Of a DNA stretch of 64,000 bases, positions 23,281 to 34,024 are shown piece after piece; within the stretch, counting starts at the first letter, position 1, and every line of letters starts with the position of its first letter. Made by a program: the position numbers and the translations under genes. Origin of the DNA: Acheta domesticus (taxonomy: Eukaryota; Arthropoda; Insecta; Orthoptera; Gryllidae). The DNA lies in contig JAHLJT010000631.1 of the NCBI GenBank assembly GCA_031308135.1, positions 225,007,654 to 225,071,653 on the forward strand, given 5' to 3'. The notes beneath the pieces are model-generated. The model saw only the letters and a list, made by a program, of their open reading frames with translations, was not told the DNA's origin and did not search any database.

Positions 23281-24472
23281 GAGTGAACCGTAACGAGAGC
23301 AAGAGTGAACCGTAACAAGGAGCAAGAGTGAACCGTATCGAGAGCAAGAGTGAACCGTATCGAGAGCAAGAGTGAACCGTAACGAGAGCAAGAGTGAACC
23401 GTAACGAGAGCAAGAGTGAACCGTAACGAGAGCAAGAGTGAACCGTAACGAGAGCAAGAGTGAACCGTAACGAGAGCAAGAGTGAACCGTAACGAGAGCA
23501 AGAGTGAACCGTATCGAGAGCAAGAGTGAACCGTAACGAGAGCAAGAGTGAACCGTAACGAGAGCAAGAGTGAACCGTAACGAGAGCAAGAGTGAACCGT
23601 AACGAGAGCAAGAGTGAACCGTAACGAGAGCAAGAGTGAACCGTAACGAGAGCAAGAGTGAACCGTAACGAGAGCAAGAGTGAACCGTAACGAGAGCAAG
23701 AGTGAACCGTAACGAGAGCAAGAGTGAACCGTAACGAGAGCAAGAGTGAACCGTAACGAGAGCAAGAGTGAACCGTATCGAGAGCAAGAGTGAACCGTAA
23801 CGAGAGCAAGAGTGAACCGTAACGAGAGCAAGAGTGAACCGTAACGAGAGCAAGAGTGAACCGTAACGAGAGCAAGAGTGAACCGTAACGAGAGCAAGAG
23901 TGAACCGTAACGAGAGCAAGAGTGAACCGTAACGAGAGCAAGAGTGAACCGTAACGAGAGCAAGAGTGAACCGTAACGAGAGCAAGAGTGAACCGTAACG
24001 AGAGCAAGAGTGAACCGTAACGAGAGCAAGAGTGAACCGTAACGAGAGCAAGAGCGAACCGTAACGCGAGCAAGAGCGAACCGTAACGCGAGCAAGAGCG
24101 AACCGTAACGCGAGCAAGAGCGAACCGTAACGCGAGCAAGAGCGAACCGTAACGCGAGCAAGAGCGAACCGTAACGCGAGCAAGAGCGAACCGTAACGCG
24201 AGCAAGAGCGAACCGTAACGCGAGCAAGAGCGAACCGTAACGCGAGCAAGAGCGAACCGTAACGCGAGCAAGAGCGAACCGTAACGCGAGCAAGAGCGAA
24301 CCGTAACGCGAGCAAGAGCGAACCGTAACGCGAGCAAGAGCGAACCGTAACGCGAGCAAGAGCGAACCGTAACGCGAGCAAGAGCGAACCGTAACGCGAG
24401 CAAGAGCGAACCGTAACGCGAGCAAGAGCGAACCGTAACGCGAGCAAGAGTGAACCGTAGCGAGAGCAAGAG
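23281..24472. repeat. 22-bp tandem array, about 54 units, two subtypes
   Basis: The unit is GTGAACCGTAA followed by CGAGAGCAAGA. Up to about 24050 units carry AGAGTG and CGAGAGC; from there to 24440 nearly all carry AGAGCG and CGCGAGC, two linked substitutions. A minority variant reads GTATCG (for example near 23336, 23358, 23512 and 23777). The 22-bp unit has no stop codon in any minus-strand frame, so frames of 503, 502 and 419 codons result; they are not proteins. No spacers are present, so this is not a CRISPR array. Confidence 0.97.
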
Positions 24473-24479
24473 TTTTCCA

Positions 24480-24905
24480 TAAAGCAATGCAAAACAAAAG
24501 TAGCCCATCCTCGTGCACGTGATATGGCCCGCACCCCCAGCGCGCCAACTTGCTCCTACCACCGCCGGCCCCATCTCGCAGATTGTATCGGTCGCCCGCC
24601 AAGCGCCGCTTTCCGCCCGACGGAGCTTTGCTCAGGTGCCAGAAGAGCGCAGCGCGAGCGCGGGCGACGTCGCGTGTTGCATGTCTCGCCCCCGCCGCAA
24701 GCGACGCCCGCCCGGGCTCCCCCCTCCCCCCGCCCCCGGGCGATCGCCCGCGCCCAATCTGCGGGCTATTTTTGGCCACGAGTGTTGCGTGCCTCCACCG
24801 CTGTTGCGTCCAGTACTGTTGACCCTGACGTCAGCGTGTTTTTGTGAAACTCCCTCTCACCGCTCTTGGCTAGGGATGATTCCTGTGCTCGTTCTCGTTC
24901 CGTGA
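24480..24905. other. CpG-dense shoulder of the 22-bp array
   Basis: GC-rich, CpG-dense sequence directly adjoins the array. Three overlapping + frames of 90-130 codons are compositional. It could be a promoter CpG island but no core element or splice donor is identified. Confidence 0.4.
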
Positions 24906-24909
24906 ATTA

Positions 24910-27240
24910 AAGCTTCTGACAAGTGGGTAGGTTTTCTCAATGTAAGTTAATACATTGTTCTCCGTTATAATATATCAGTTTTATAGTGTTTTCTATAAAC
25001 TAATACTACAATAAAAATTACAATTTTCTTTTTCAATAATAAATACATAATTCAAAATTGTTAATAGTACATTTTTATAACCAGCGAATATTTATTAGTT
25101 TATTTCGATAAATATATTTTCTGTAAATGTAATTGCATTTAAATACCCTGCGCACAAAGAATATGGTTTTCCGGCACCATATCTAAGAGAACATAAAATA
25201 GTCCTTAATTTTCAGAGAAGGAGAATCCCTAAAATGCTGACAAAAACTAACGACAAGAAAGAGGTTCCATAAAAAATGTACATTCCGTCTCAACTTCTCA
25301 TTACTAGTGTTGTCTTAAGTAATGTTAAAAAGGACTTTGCGATAAAAACAAAAAATTCCGTATATTAGTTCTCTAATAAAAATACATTTTTATTCCCACT
25401 CTCACAAGATGTATCACATAAAAAAATTACGAAGATGTAACATATTCCTCTTTCGCTTTATAAAATTTAAAATTTGTTAGAAAACTAGCCTAAATTAGGT
25501 AGGCTCCGATTCATGCCTACAACACACGATTTCACATCTTTTTCTTGAGAAGAATATAGTCTGTGACTGAAAAAAATTGGCTGCATAAAAAAAAATTAAA
25601 ACTACGCTTTTAAGGGTAAATTTTTTGACTTCTCTCTCACGCCAAGCCATGATCTACAAGATAAGGTCTTTTGGGGTCTCCTGTTATATTTTTTAGTGTT
25701 TGTCTACTTTGTATCTGACTTCAAAGGTGGGACTTGTAGATACCTTAAAATATACCAAAAAACTTTTCACTAACATTTTCCCCTTCATGTTGATGAGAAG
25801 GGAAAGGGAATTGGATTCCATATGCGAGAGACGTGCTCGGATACGCTAGTCTCGTTAACATTTGAACTGCTATATTTTGTTATTTTGGAAATCACTAATC
25901 CTAACAGTAAATGAATTGTCAAATTATTCGAAAATATTTGGTACATTTACTATTAAAGCCATCTCATTCTATTAACGAAAACTTTACAACAGGAAGAAAA
26001 GTGGTGCAACCGCAGTTTGGTGTGAATGTGCTCTCTCGACGTTCTTGGTGGGAATAAACTGGGTTTCACGTCTTGCAAAAGACGTCACTTCAACTTAGCA
26101 AAAATATAAAAGATTAATTTTGTCACGTATTGGATTGGTTTGATTTTATTAGAAAACTACTCGCATCTTATTTTTAGTTAGTCATTAAAATACGAGCATA
26201 TAAAATGACATACGAAATATAAAATAATGGCATCAGGTCAAACTCTAATCTTAGGGGATGTTTCTATGATTTGGAAATTTTAAATAAGAAGGAGGCATTT
26301 TGAAAAGCAAACTTTTGTAATTTTATTTTTGAAGTTAAGAGAAGTTCATTATTTATCTGTTACCAAAACCTCACAGCTCATATACTCTTCTTGAATTGAC
26401 GATTATGCAATTATGATCAGTTTACATGTACTATATGCACGTATACATCTGACCTCAATTTTCTCATAACAGGTGTACCAGGCCTTTACGTAAAGAGTCA
26501 GTTCATTTCGGAAGTCATAAATACGAAACTTCATGAAACACTGGACTCCAAACGTCTTGCTTAAAAATAGGTTAAATCAGATGTATAAATCAACGTAAGA
26601 TTTATGTGAGGAAAGCATTGAGATATCACATCCCAAAATATGACAGTACGAATTGTAACCCAGTGAATTACGGCATTATGATATTCTTGTTTTAAAACTT
26701 GAGTGACATTAAAAGCCCGGTAATTTCCTAACATAATCTAATCCAATTTCACCACCTATCATATGATTGAAAGACTGTACCTTAAATTTCTAAATCAGAA
26801 ATTGAATTACATTAATGTCACAGATATTTATAGGCTTCGAAAGAAATTTAGCTCACAGTTTATTTTGTTAGCACGTTTTGGGAGTTTGCAAATATAACGC
26901 GAGAGTTAGGTATTCAAACAAAATCAAACTATCTATTACTAACTACATAAAATACATTAATAAAACACATTGCAGCATTGATAGAGACTTTTGTAAGTAG
27001 TTCAGATTGATATAACGGATCTTCCAGATCTATATAACGCAATATTCACTCAATTCGTTTTCTCCCTCTCAACAAACTTGCTAGTGTTACACCAACGCCG
27101 AAATTTGTGAAGCTACGAATGTTCTGAGTGCATTAACGCTCTTATCACATCATAATCATTATCAGATCATTTGAGGAAATATGTAATTCTCTCGGTCATT
27201 AGTTGTAAATGCGATTATTCACAATTTTCAGAAAAGCACG
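24910..27240. other. AT-rich non-coding sequence
   Basis: About 2.3 kb. A patch around 25620 (ACTTCTCTCTCACG) faintly recalls family X (31706) but the alignment does not extend. No gene is supported. Confidence 0.45.
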
Positions 27241-27402
27241 CCATTCCATAAAATCTGATCCTGCTCCGGGATTCGCCTGGCGTTGATGAGAGAAACCACG
27301 GAAAACTACCGATCAGAGCAGCCGGCCGCTAGAAGTCTCCTCCAGACAATGACTAAATTCGATCTATCTATTTAGCTAGAGCCGAAAACCCTGCTGGCAC
27401 AC
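27241..27402 (-). mobile_element. SINE family A, fragment
   Basis: The fragment matches the middle of family A (GGCGTTGATGAGAGAAACCACG, split here as GGCGTTGATG and AGAAACCACG; then GCAGCCGGCCGCTAGAA and CTCCTCCAGAC). Its tRNA head is eroded and the 3' part is missing. Orientation follows the complete copy at 28165-28765. Confidence 0.75.
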
Positions 27403-27720
27403 AGTGTGTAATTTTGTTAATCTACGAGGAAAAAAGTCAGAATCTATAAAACTATGAATCGTTTACTATTATACAAAATATATATTAAAAGTAAATTATA
27501 ATGTTATGATATGGAAAAAATTTCTTCGAAATATCTTTACAGGAACTCTTTTTCTTTTGCAAAAATAAACAGTTGGGTAGCAGTTGACAATTCACAAACT
27601 GAGAAAGAAAAACGCAAATAAAAATTAATTGAAAGTATATAATACATTAAACAAATTGTTATATAATTATTTGTGAATCGATGAGAGAGACAATAAAAAT
27701 ATAGATTAACGAATACGTAA
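27403..27720. other. AT-rich sequence between two SINE fragments
   Basis: Nothing recognised. Confidence 0.5.
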
Positions 27721-27721
27721 A

Positions 27722-27885
27722 CTGCCAACCAGAGCAGCCGGCCGCTAGAATTCTCCTCCAGACTGCGGTTGCATTCGACCCAGCTCCCTTGCTAGTATCG
27801 AAAATCCGCTACTGGACTGGAACTCTAGGACCTCCGACCAGAGTGGCAGCATCAACGGTGGCTCTGAGCGAACTCAGCGTCGCGT
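27722..27885 (-). mobile_element. SINE family A, 3'-truncated copy
   Basis: On the minus strand a tRNA-like head (B-box region GGTCCTAGAGTTCCAGTCC) is followed by the family body with GGAGGAGAATTCTAGCGG. It stops at about 27722 inside the body. Same orientation as its neighbours at 27.24 and 28.2 kb. Confidence 0.78.
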
Positions 27886-28164
27886 CTTAACCTTGCGTAG
27901 GGGGCGTGTGCGCGGGCTGCAGGGCAGGGAGAGCACCGGAGACACAAAATCGAAGAACCGCGTCACCGGATCTTCGGGCAGGCTTTCTTTGTAGAGAGAC
28001 ATCGTTATCCCGGCGGCGGTGCCTCAAGGACTCGCTTTTCCGGCCCGCCTGTTACGCTGCGCTGCGGAGGCGTGGCGGATGCGCTCTCGCCGGCGCCGGC
28101 GGTGCACGAGGTGTAGCAGATGCAGGCGCTGCAGGAGTGGGGGCGGATCCAGCCGATTTTAGTG
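27886..28164. other. GC-rich spacer between family A copies
   Basis: CpG-dense sequence with no recognisable gene. The 90-codon + frame is compositional. Confidence 0.4.
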
Positions 28165-28765
28165 GGGGGGCGTCGTAGATTATTGTTAAATATTGATGGA
28201 TTCGTGTTTCCGGGCGCGTCAACTACATAGGTCATTAGTCCCGTAAGTGTAGTGCGTGTTTTTCTCGGGAGGTGGCGATGATTTTTCCCCGATGGATGGC
28301 GAGATCTAGCGCCGACATACCGTCGACTAGCGGGGTTTTCCCCTCCACCAGGTATCTCCCACCAGCGGGGCACCGCCCCAGCCGGGACAAGCTGTAAGTT
28401 CCCGACCGGTCTCCCGGCATGTGTGGTAGTGTCGTGTATGTTAGTGTAAGTGTGTGTGTGTGTGTGTAAGAGGAGAGGATAGGACAAGGAAGAGGAAGGA
28501 AAGGTCGCGCGCGGTCCGTGACCCGTTTGTAGGGTACTGCTCCGGCATTCGCCTTGTGTTGAGCGGAGAAACCACGTAAAACTACCGATCAGAGCGGCCG
28601 GCTGCTAGAATTCTCCTCCAGACAGCGACTGCATGCGACCTAGCTGACAAGCTAGCGTCGAAAATCCTGCAGCCGTCGGGACTCGAACCTAGGACCTCCC
28701 GGTCAGAGGGACTGAAGTGACCTCAGGTTGATGCACTGAGCCATCTCTCCCGAGTTTTTGTTAAA
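28165..28765 (-). mobile_element. SINE family A, longest copy
   Basis: Read on the minus strand from 28765: an A-box-like TGGCTCAGTGCATC, a B box TAGGTTCGAGTCCCGAC, then a body with GGAGAATTCTAGCAGCCGGC, a GA/CT-rich segment, a (CA)n tract (28452-28469), GGGGCGGTGCCCCGCTGGTG and a 3' region with ACTAATGACC...GTTGACGCG. At about 600 bp it is long for a SINE, so it may be a composite of a tRNA-headed SINE and a LINE 3' end. Confidence 0.78.
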
Positions 28766-28769
28766 TAAT

Positions 28770-29350
28770 AAACATTTGTTACTGTATTGTATATTATTTA
28801 TGTTCTGTAGGCATGACGCTATACAATATTATTGTTTAAATAATTAAATCATTCGAACATAAATATTTAAAAAATTTTGCCACATACAGGAAGATAAACG
28901 AAAACTATTGCTCTTTTTGGGTTGAGCATGGCCCTCATATCCTCCTTGTTTCCGTCAGTGTGCAGTAGGGCCCTGAAGGTGTGAACCAGACACGTCAAAC
29001 CGCGCTCGCACGAGCTACTTGCCCGCCTGGGGAGCCCGGCGCTCCTACGGGCACGGGCAACTTCCTCAGACCCCGCACAATTTCTCCTTAAAATATACCG
29101 GGTCTTTATCGTATCTTGCAACCCAGGTCTGGAAACACCAACTCTTGTTTTGCCAATTTGGCAACGCGTGAAATACCTTCGACACCCTTTCACTTTTTGC
29201 GAAGCCCGGTCGCGTGCCCTCAGATTTCGGGCTGAGAGAATGTGTCTAATTTTAGTTGGAAGAAAGAGAAAGCACGTATTCTGTCCTTGTTACTCTTCAA
29301 CGTACTGCAGCCACTACACTGAAAAGAGTAAACGCCTGTCTCTTCATAAA
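28770..29350. other. AT-rich, then GC-intermediate segment
   Basis: AT-rich to 28860, then a segment of balanced composition to 29350. A 108-codon minus frame (28867-29193) overlaps a 71-codon + frame; neither has recognised motifs. It could be an old transposon fragment. Confidence 0.3.
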
Positions 29351-29359
29351 CGGTGGTCA

Positions 29360-30115
29360 CTTTGAGCATTTACTCGACTGTCAGTTTTTTGTCATTTTAA
29401 GATAATTCTATTTATTACTTTTTATTAATTATTTTCAATAATTATTAATGTACTACTTAGTTACATTTTATTAGTATTTTTAATAATTTTATCGGTCACA
29501 AGCGTCTTTAGCCCATTTTAACATGCAACCCTACAGGCGTGTACCTATCTGTATGTTAAGCAATTTAACATCCTTAGCATAGGGTTTTATCATTTTTGGC
29601 AAAGTGAATAAACAACCATTGATTCATCGCAAGTCAAATGTTCATTAAGAAAGAAACAAGTCGGTGTAGAAAACAAATCAGATTCAAATAATTCAGAATA
29701 AAAGTAACTCATATTAGTTTTTGAGATAATTATTGTTCATTGTAAAAGTTTTAATAGTGCAATTAAAATGTGTTTTAGGTACATTAATTTCATTTTCCTC
29801 GCATTCCATCAAATGAAACTCTTCTTCGGTAATCATATTTACTGACGATCTGAGGTGTCGCCACTGGAAATCGACGCGCCAACTTCCTCACCGAACGTCA
29901 TTTCTTTAGTTGTCTTTAACTTCAGGAGAATTATTTGTATCCATCTTTTTTCAAACCACGGTATACGAATATTGTTTAAATACATATATCGCAAGCAATA
30001 CCCCACAATATCATAGTAACATGCCGCAACAACAGAATTCATATGTTTACTATCGCAGTAATATAAATTTTCGCATAAATCGTGAGATTGACCGATAAAT
30101 TGCTGAACATACCAC
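29360..30115. other. AT-rich non-coding sequence
   Basis: No supported feature. Confidence 0.5.
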
Positions 30116-30117
30116 AA

Positions 30118-30224
30118 AATGTTAGTGTTATTACTGCCTCGTCCAAATTAAAAATCTCGGCTCCGCTACGCTCCACCTCGATTTTTAACTTTTGGCCTCT
30201 GCGGTAATTACTCTCATAACATTT
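30118..30224. repeat. Imperfect 107-bp palindrome, MITE-like
   Basis: The left arm, from AAATGTTAGTGTTATTACTG to ATTAAAAATC, pairs imperfectly with the right arm, from GATTTTTAAC to TAATTACTCTCATAACATTT. The loop region GGCTCCGCTACGCTCCACCT is GC-richer. It is a fold-back MITE candidate without clear target duplication. Confidence 0.65.
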
Positions 30225-31079
30225 CTAGGTATGTTTATTCTCTATTAGTAAAGTTTTCTTATTTGCTTAATATGCAGATTCCATAATAATAATACATTAT
30301 TATTATTGTTATAAAATGAAGAGCTAGGCGGTAATATTTCACGATATATCTTTTCGATTTCTCTCTGAGCTCGCTTTACTTAAATAATTATTGTTACGTT
30401 GCTGTAAATAAATCGATAACTCCCCGCCACATTAATATTACAGTTTTGTTTCTGCAGCATACTGGGCAGAATTGCTTAAAGAGACGTTTTGTTTCCACGC
30501 TCATGCCTCAACCCACCCCACCCCACCCCACCCACTCTGTGCAGCGTGAAAAGATTTCGGCATGAGAGCCGTGTACCTGCCCGCCGACACTCTTGAATGG
30601 GATCAACAAAGAAACAGGAAACTTGCTGCAGCTTATGACCTGACGGTTGCCTCCTCTGCTGTCCCGACGTGCCAGGCACGGCTGTCTTGAAAGGTGTAAA
30701 AGAGACGCGGTTGCCAAATTACCAAAACACGAACAAGTGCTCTCAGACATGAGTTGCAAGATACACTAAAGACCCTGTAGAAAGGGGTGTACATGCGGAA
30801 GCTGAAGCGGCGCGAGGCGGTGGATAGTGGCTTAATATGAAAATGTGTTTGCCATTTTTTACTTTCCCGTGTACGTACGTATACACAGAGTGATATACGT
30901 AGTATAGGGAAAGTTATGTAATGCTGCGCGAAAAAATGGCCAATTTTCGGCGGAAAAAATTAATTGCTGGGCCGTGAAAACGAATAAGTGGATAAAACCA
31001 GTTGCTAAATTAAGAAAAAAAATCCTCCATCTCGTGGTGTGGTCAAAATCCATGATTTGTTGCTTCTTTATACTTAAAA
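30225..31079. other. Non-coding, mixed composition
   Basis: ATT-rich inverted runs near 30283-30310, a (CCCCA)n tract at 30510-30533 and a GC-intermediate patch to about 30830 are seen. A 67- to 83-codon pair of minus frames here match nothing recognised. Confidence 0.4.
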
Positions 31080-32268
31080 ATCGATTGACGGCATTCCGTC
31101 CGTCTGTCCGTCTGTGGTCAACGCTAGCGCCTAAACCGTTCGGTCGATTTTCTTCAAAATTGATATTCCCCAGTCAATCTGATTCTAGTCAAAGCTCTGT
31201 GATTTTGAAAAAGATTCTTTAAAATTTGGGGGTACTTTATATGAAGCCCCCGGGGATTTTCAACATTTTCTCAAAAACGGCTCCAAATTTTTTCTTTAAA
31301 TTTCTTGTATGAATAGAGGAAAATACACTTTTTAACATGGCATAGGTCCGATTTTCACGTACAGCTCTGAATTTTCGAAAATTGTGAAAGTTTGAATTTT
31401 TTTCGGCGTCTTTCTCCAACTACAAAATTGAAGATAGAGATTTTTTCTTCAAATAAAATTTGTTCTGCATATTGAGTTCTTTAATAAAGGTCATGTAAAT
31501 GTTTTTCACAATTTTGGTAGTTTTCGTGCAATATTGCGTGCAATATGTGCAATTTTAAAAAATTACAAAAACTAAATTTTCTCAAAAACGGCTCCAAATT
31601 TTTTCTTTAAACTTTTGGTAGGGATAGTGGTAAATGTACTCTATCAATGACATAAAAGCCATATTGGTCTATGGGTTGGTTTTTTCAAAAATTCCAAAAA
31701 TGTAAATTTTTTTACTTGTCTCTCACGTCGTTAATATTTACATTATCGGCGATTTTTTTACATTATTATATTTACGAGTATATATGCTTTAAATAATGTC
31801 AAGTAAAGTTTCTCGAAAACACTACCGTTTTCTGTGAAAAGTAGCTCAAATTTCGGCATTTTCAGAAATGCTCAAACGTCATTTTCTCGTATATGGCTGC
31901 AATTTTTTTCTTGAAACTTTTGTAACGGATAGTGCTAATTACACTCATTAGTATAGCGTGAAGTTTATTTTGAGATTTTTTTGTTTTTTTCAAAAATTAT
32001 ATAAATGTAAATTTTTTGAAAGATCTCTCACATCTTTAATATGCACATTATCCGCAATTTGTAAAGATGATTATATTTGTGAGTGTAAGTGCTTCAAATA
32101 ACTTCAAATAAAGTATTTTGAAAACTCAAAAATTTTCTGTGAAAATGAGCTTCAAATTTCGCATTTTTAGTAGTTCTAAAATGCCATTCTCTCTTAAACG
32201 GCACATAATTTTTAAAAGAAAATTGCCATTTACGGCTAGGTTTTTGTGTTCTTTAATATTCTAAAATT

Positions 32269-33816
32269 GAGTAGGTCATTTCCAAAACTGAACATATCCA
32301 TCAGAATGTGTTTCAAGGAAAAAGCAAAAAACATTTTGTGAATATATCTATGGAGTTACATTCTCGAAAAAAATATCTTCGAGAAGAGGATATTGTCTGT
32401 GTTTAGGAGAGGCAAGTGCTGAAAATCATAACCATGTATTTGCGAGTAAAATAAATAAAATGCATTGGACATGTTCAGTTTTGGAACGAATTCATGGAGA
32501 TGTCTAATTTTGGAATTCGTCGAATTGGATAAGTTGAGTAATGGAAGAGACTTTTATGGGATATGAATAATTTATTCAATTCTTATTTGCGATAATTTAT
32601 TAAACACAGGAATTATAAAAATCATTCGTTTTATACTTTTGTTTTAACAACTGTATTAAAAATCTGTGACAAAACGAGAATAAGCAACTTAGTGAATAAT
32701 ATTTTTGCTATTAGAAAACAAATTTCATTTTTAAATATTTAATGGAAAATGAAATAAAATATTATGTAATTTCTATATCATTTTCATTAGTAAAACTAGT
32801 TAGAAATATGAGGATTGAAAGAGTCAGTCATTTTAATACGTCTGACTTAATCAGTTATTAAAACATGTTGTCAATATCACTCATGGGTTCATCATCTACA
32901 TCTAGATCTTCGCATTCTCTCGTTTTTTGATTAGATGCATTTTGATAGAATGCAAGTTCTGGCAGAGTACGCCATTCTTTCCCATAATGTTTCTCTAAAA
33001 GATTGTTTACATCACGTACCTTGACTGATTTACGTGGAATTTCAAGATCTATGCTAGTTGCTTGAGACTTAAGTACTTTACCTCTCTTACAGAAAGATTT
33101 TGCTGTCCCAATATCAGTATAGTAAGCCATCTCACCCTGCATAGTGACTGTTGTCTTGGTCTTTTGCAATATAAATCTCTTTGCCGTAGAAAACTTGAGA
33201 TGCCATGATCCCGGTGGTTTGAATATTTCTGCAGTTAGCTTCTTCCAATCGAAAAAAACTTTGTGGATGTATAACGGTACCAAATCTATCCAGTATATTA
33301 AAATAATGTTTTGGTTCTACAATAACTTGTATTCTAACGATTTTTTCTATCCTCCCAAATACTCTGTCTGGGGGCATAAATGAATGTCCTGGAACTGGAA
33401 AAGTAAACACTAGTTTTTTAATATTTGTTGGAGCATCGTTTTGCAATCACATAGCCAACATGCCTAACATAACTGAAATCTTATTTTGCCCGCCACATCC
33501 ATCGGCAAAGAGGCAAACTGTAGTAATAATTTCATAATCAATCGCCGATAAGAAACCTTGCCACATTTGCATGTAGCCGCGGACGTTTCCTACTTGTATG
33601 CAGGAGGACATATTAAGTTATGGAACGTTCATGCTAGTGGAGATATTAAGTTTAGGAACGCATCGCTATTTTTATGATCTTATTACTATGGGATCTGTTC
33701 CGTTTTGGAACTCCAACTTTTAATATGTTATAATGACTACGGCCGAGATTAGCAAATCATAATTATATTAATTTTTGTTGATGGTGGATATGTTGAGTTT
33801 TGGAAATGACCTACTC
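32269..33816 (-). mobile_element. 1,548-bp DNA transposon with DUF7869-like pseudogene
   Basis: The left end GAGTAGGTCATTTCC AAAACTGAACATATCCA (32269-32300) matches the reverse complement of the right end with one difference. AATT flanks it at 32265-32268 and 33817-33820. The 20-bp motif GGATATGTTGAGTTTTGGAA recurs in degenerate form about eight times near both ends (for example 32467, 32527, 33606, 33640, 33691 and 33786), resembling subterminal transposase-binding sites. The other copy of family X retains the unoccupied site, proving insertion. The gene inside lacks its 5' part, so this copy is non-autonomous. Confidence 0.9.
32858..33580 (-). pseudogene. DUF7869-like protein gene of the transposon, truncated and broken
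   Basis: One minus-strand frame reads ADGCGGQNK near 33500 and, after an in-frame TGA at about 33452, GHSFMPPDRVFGRIEK near 33350-33395. Both are hallmark motifs of the DUF7869 family found in many arthropod and other animal repeats; the family is thought to be transposon-associated, with a likely nuclease-type fold (family knowledge, not shown here). Near 33250 the reading continues in another frame to a stop at 32858, ending in an acidic tail. The N-terminal half is absent. Defects seen: missing 5' region, one nonsense codon and one frameshift. Confidence 0.8.
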
Positions 33817-34024
33817 AATTAATGTTTCTGTTCTACCAATAGGAAACTGAAAAATTAAGAAAATGACAAAAAAATGTACTTTTGGCGATGATAGATGGTA
33901 GCTGGCAAGAAAGAGTATGTGGCAATTCCGAATAGCTAGCGAAGACCCAGGAAAATAGAAAACTAATACGGGAAAGTCTGTGCCATTCTGTAGCACCACT
34001 AGTTTTTCTACGAAATAACCGACA

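Larger units (their letters stand above)
31080..34020 (+). mobile_element. Repeat family X, copy interrupted by a DNA transposon
   Basis: The sequence is collinear with the reverse complement of 6170-7310. A CCGTCCGTCTGTCCGTCTGT stretch lies at its left edge (31097-31116), with no counterpart seen in the other copy. Four degenerate units of about 305-325 bp start near 31250, 31577, 31885 and 32190, each opening with a TTTTCTC.AAACGGCTCCAAA-type block, followed by TTTCTTTAAACTTTTG and, later, CTCTCAC..CGTTAATAT. Family sequence stops at 32268 and resumes at 33817. No intact coding frame is seen. Confidence 0.75.

Noticed and set aside
23281..24472. CRISPR array
   Set aside because: Units of 22 bp are contiguous with no unique spacers, and the genome is eukaryotic.
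23063..24779. Minus-strand open frames of 503, 502 and 419 codons
   Set aside because: They are three phases of the same stop-free 22-bp tandem repeat; the identical repeat peptide in every frame is an arithmetic consequence of the unit length.
24910..27240. Third family X copy around 25620
   Set aside because: Only a short CTCTCTCACG-type similarity is seen; it does not extend to the conserved CGGCTCCAAA blocks.
28680..28760. tRNA gene on the minus strand
   Set aside because: The tRNA-like sequence is the head of SINE family A, which recurs at several sites with the same body.
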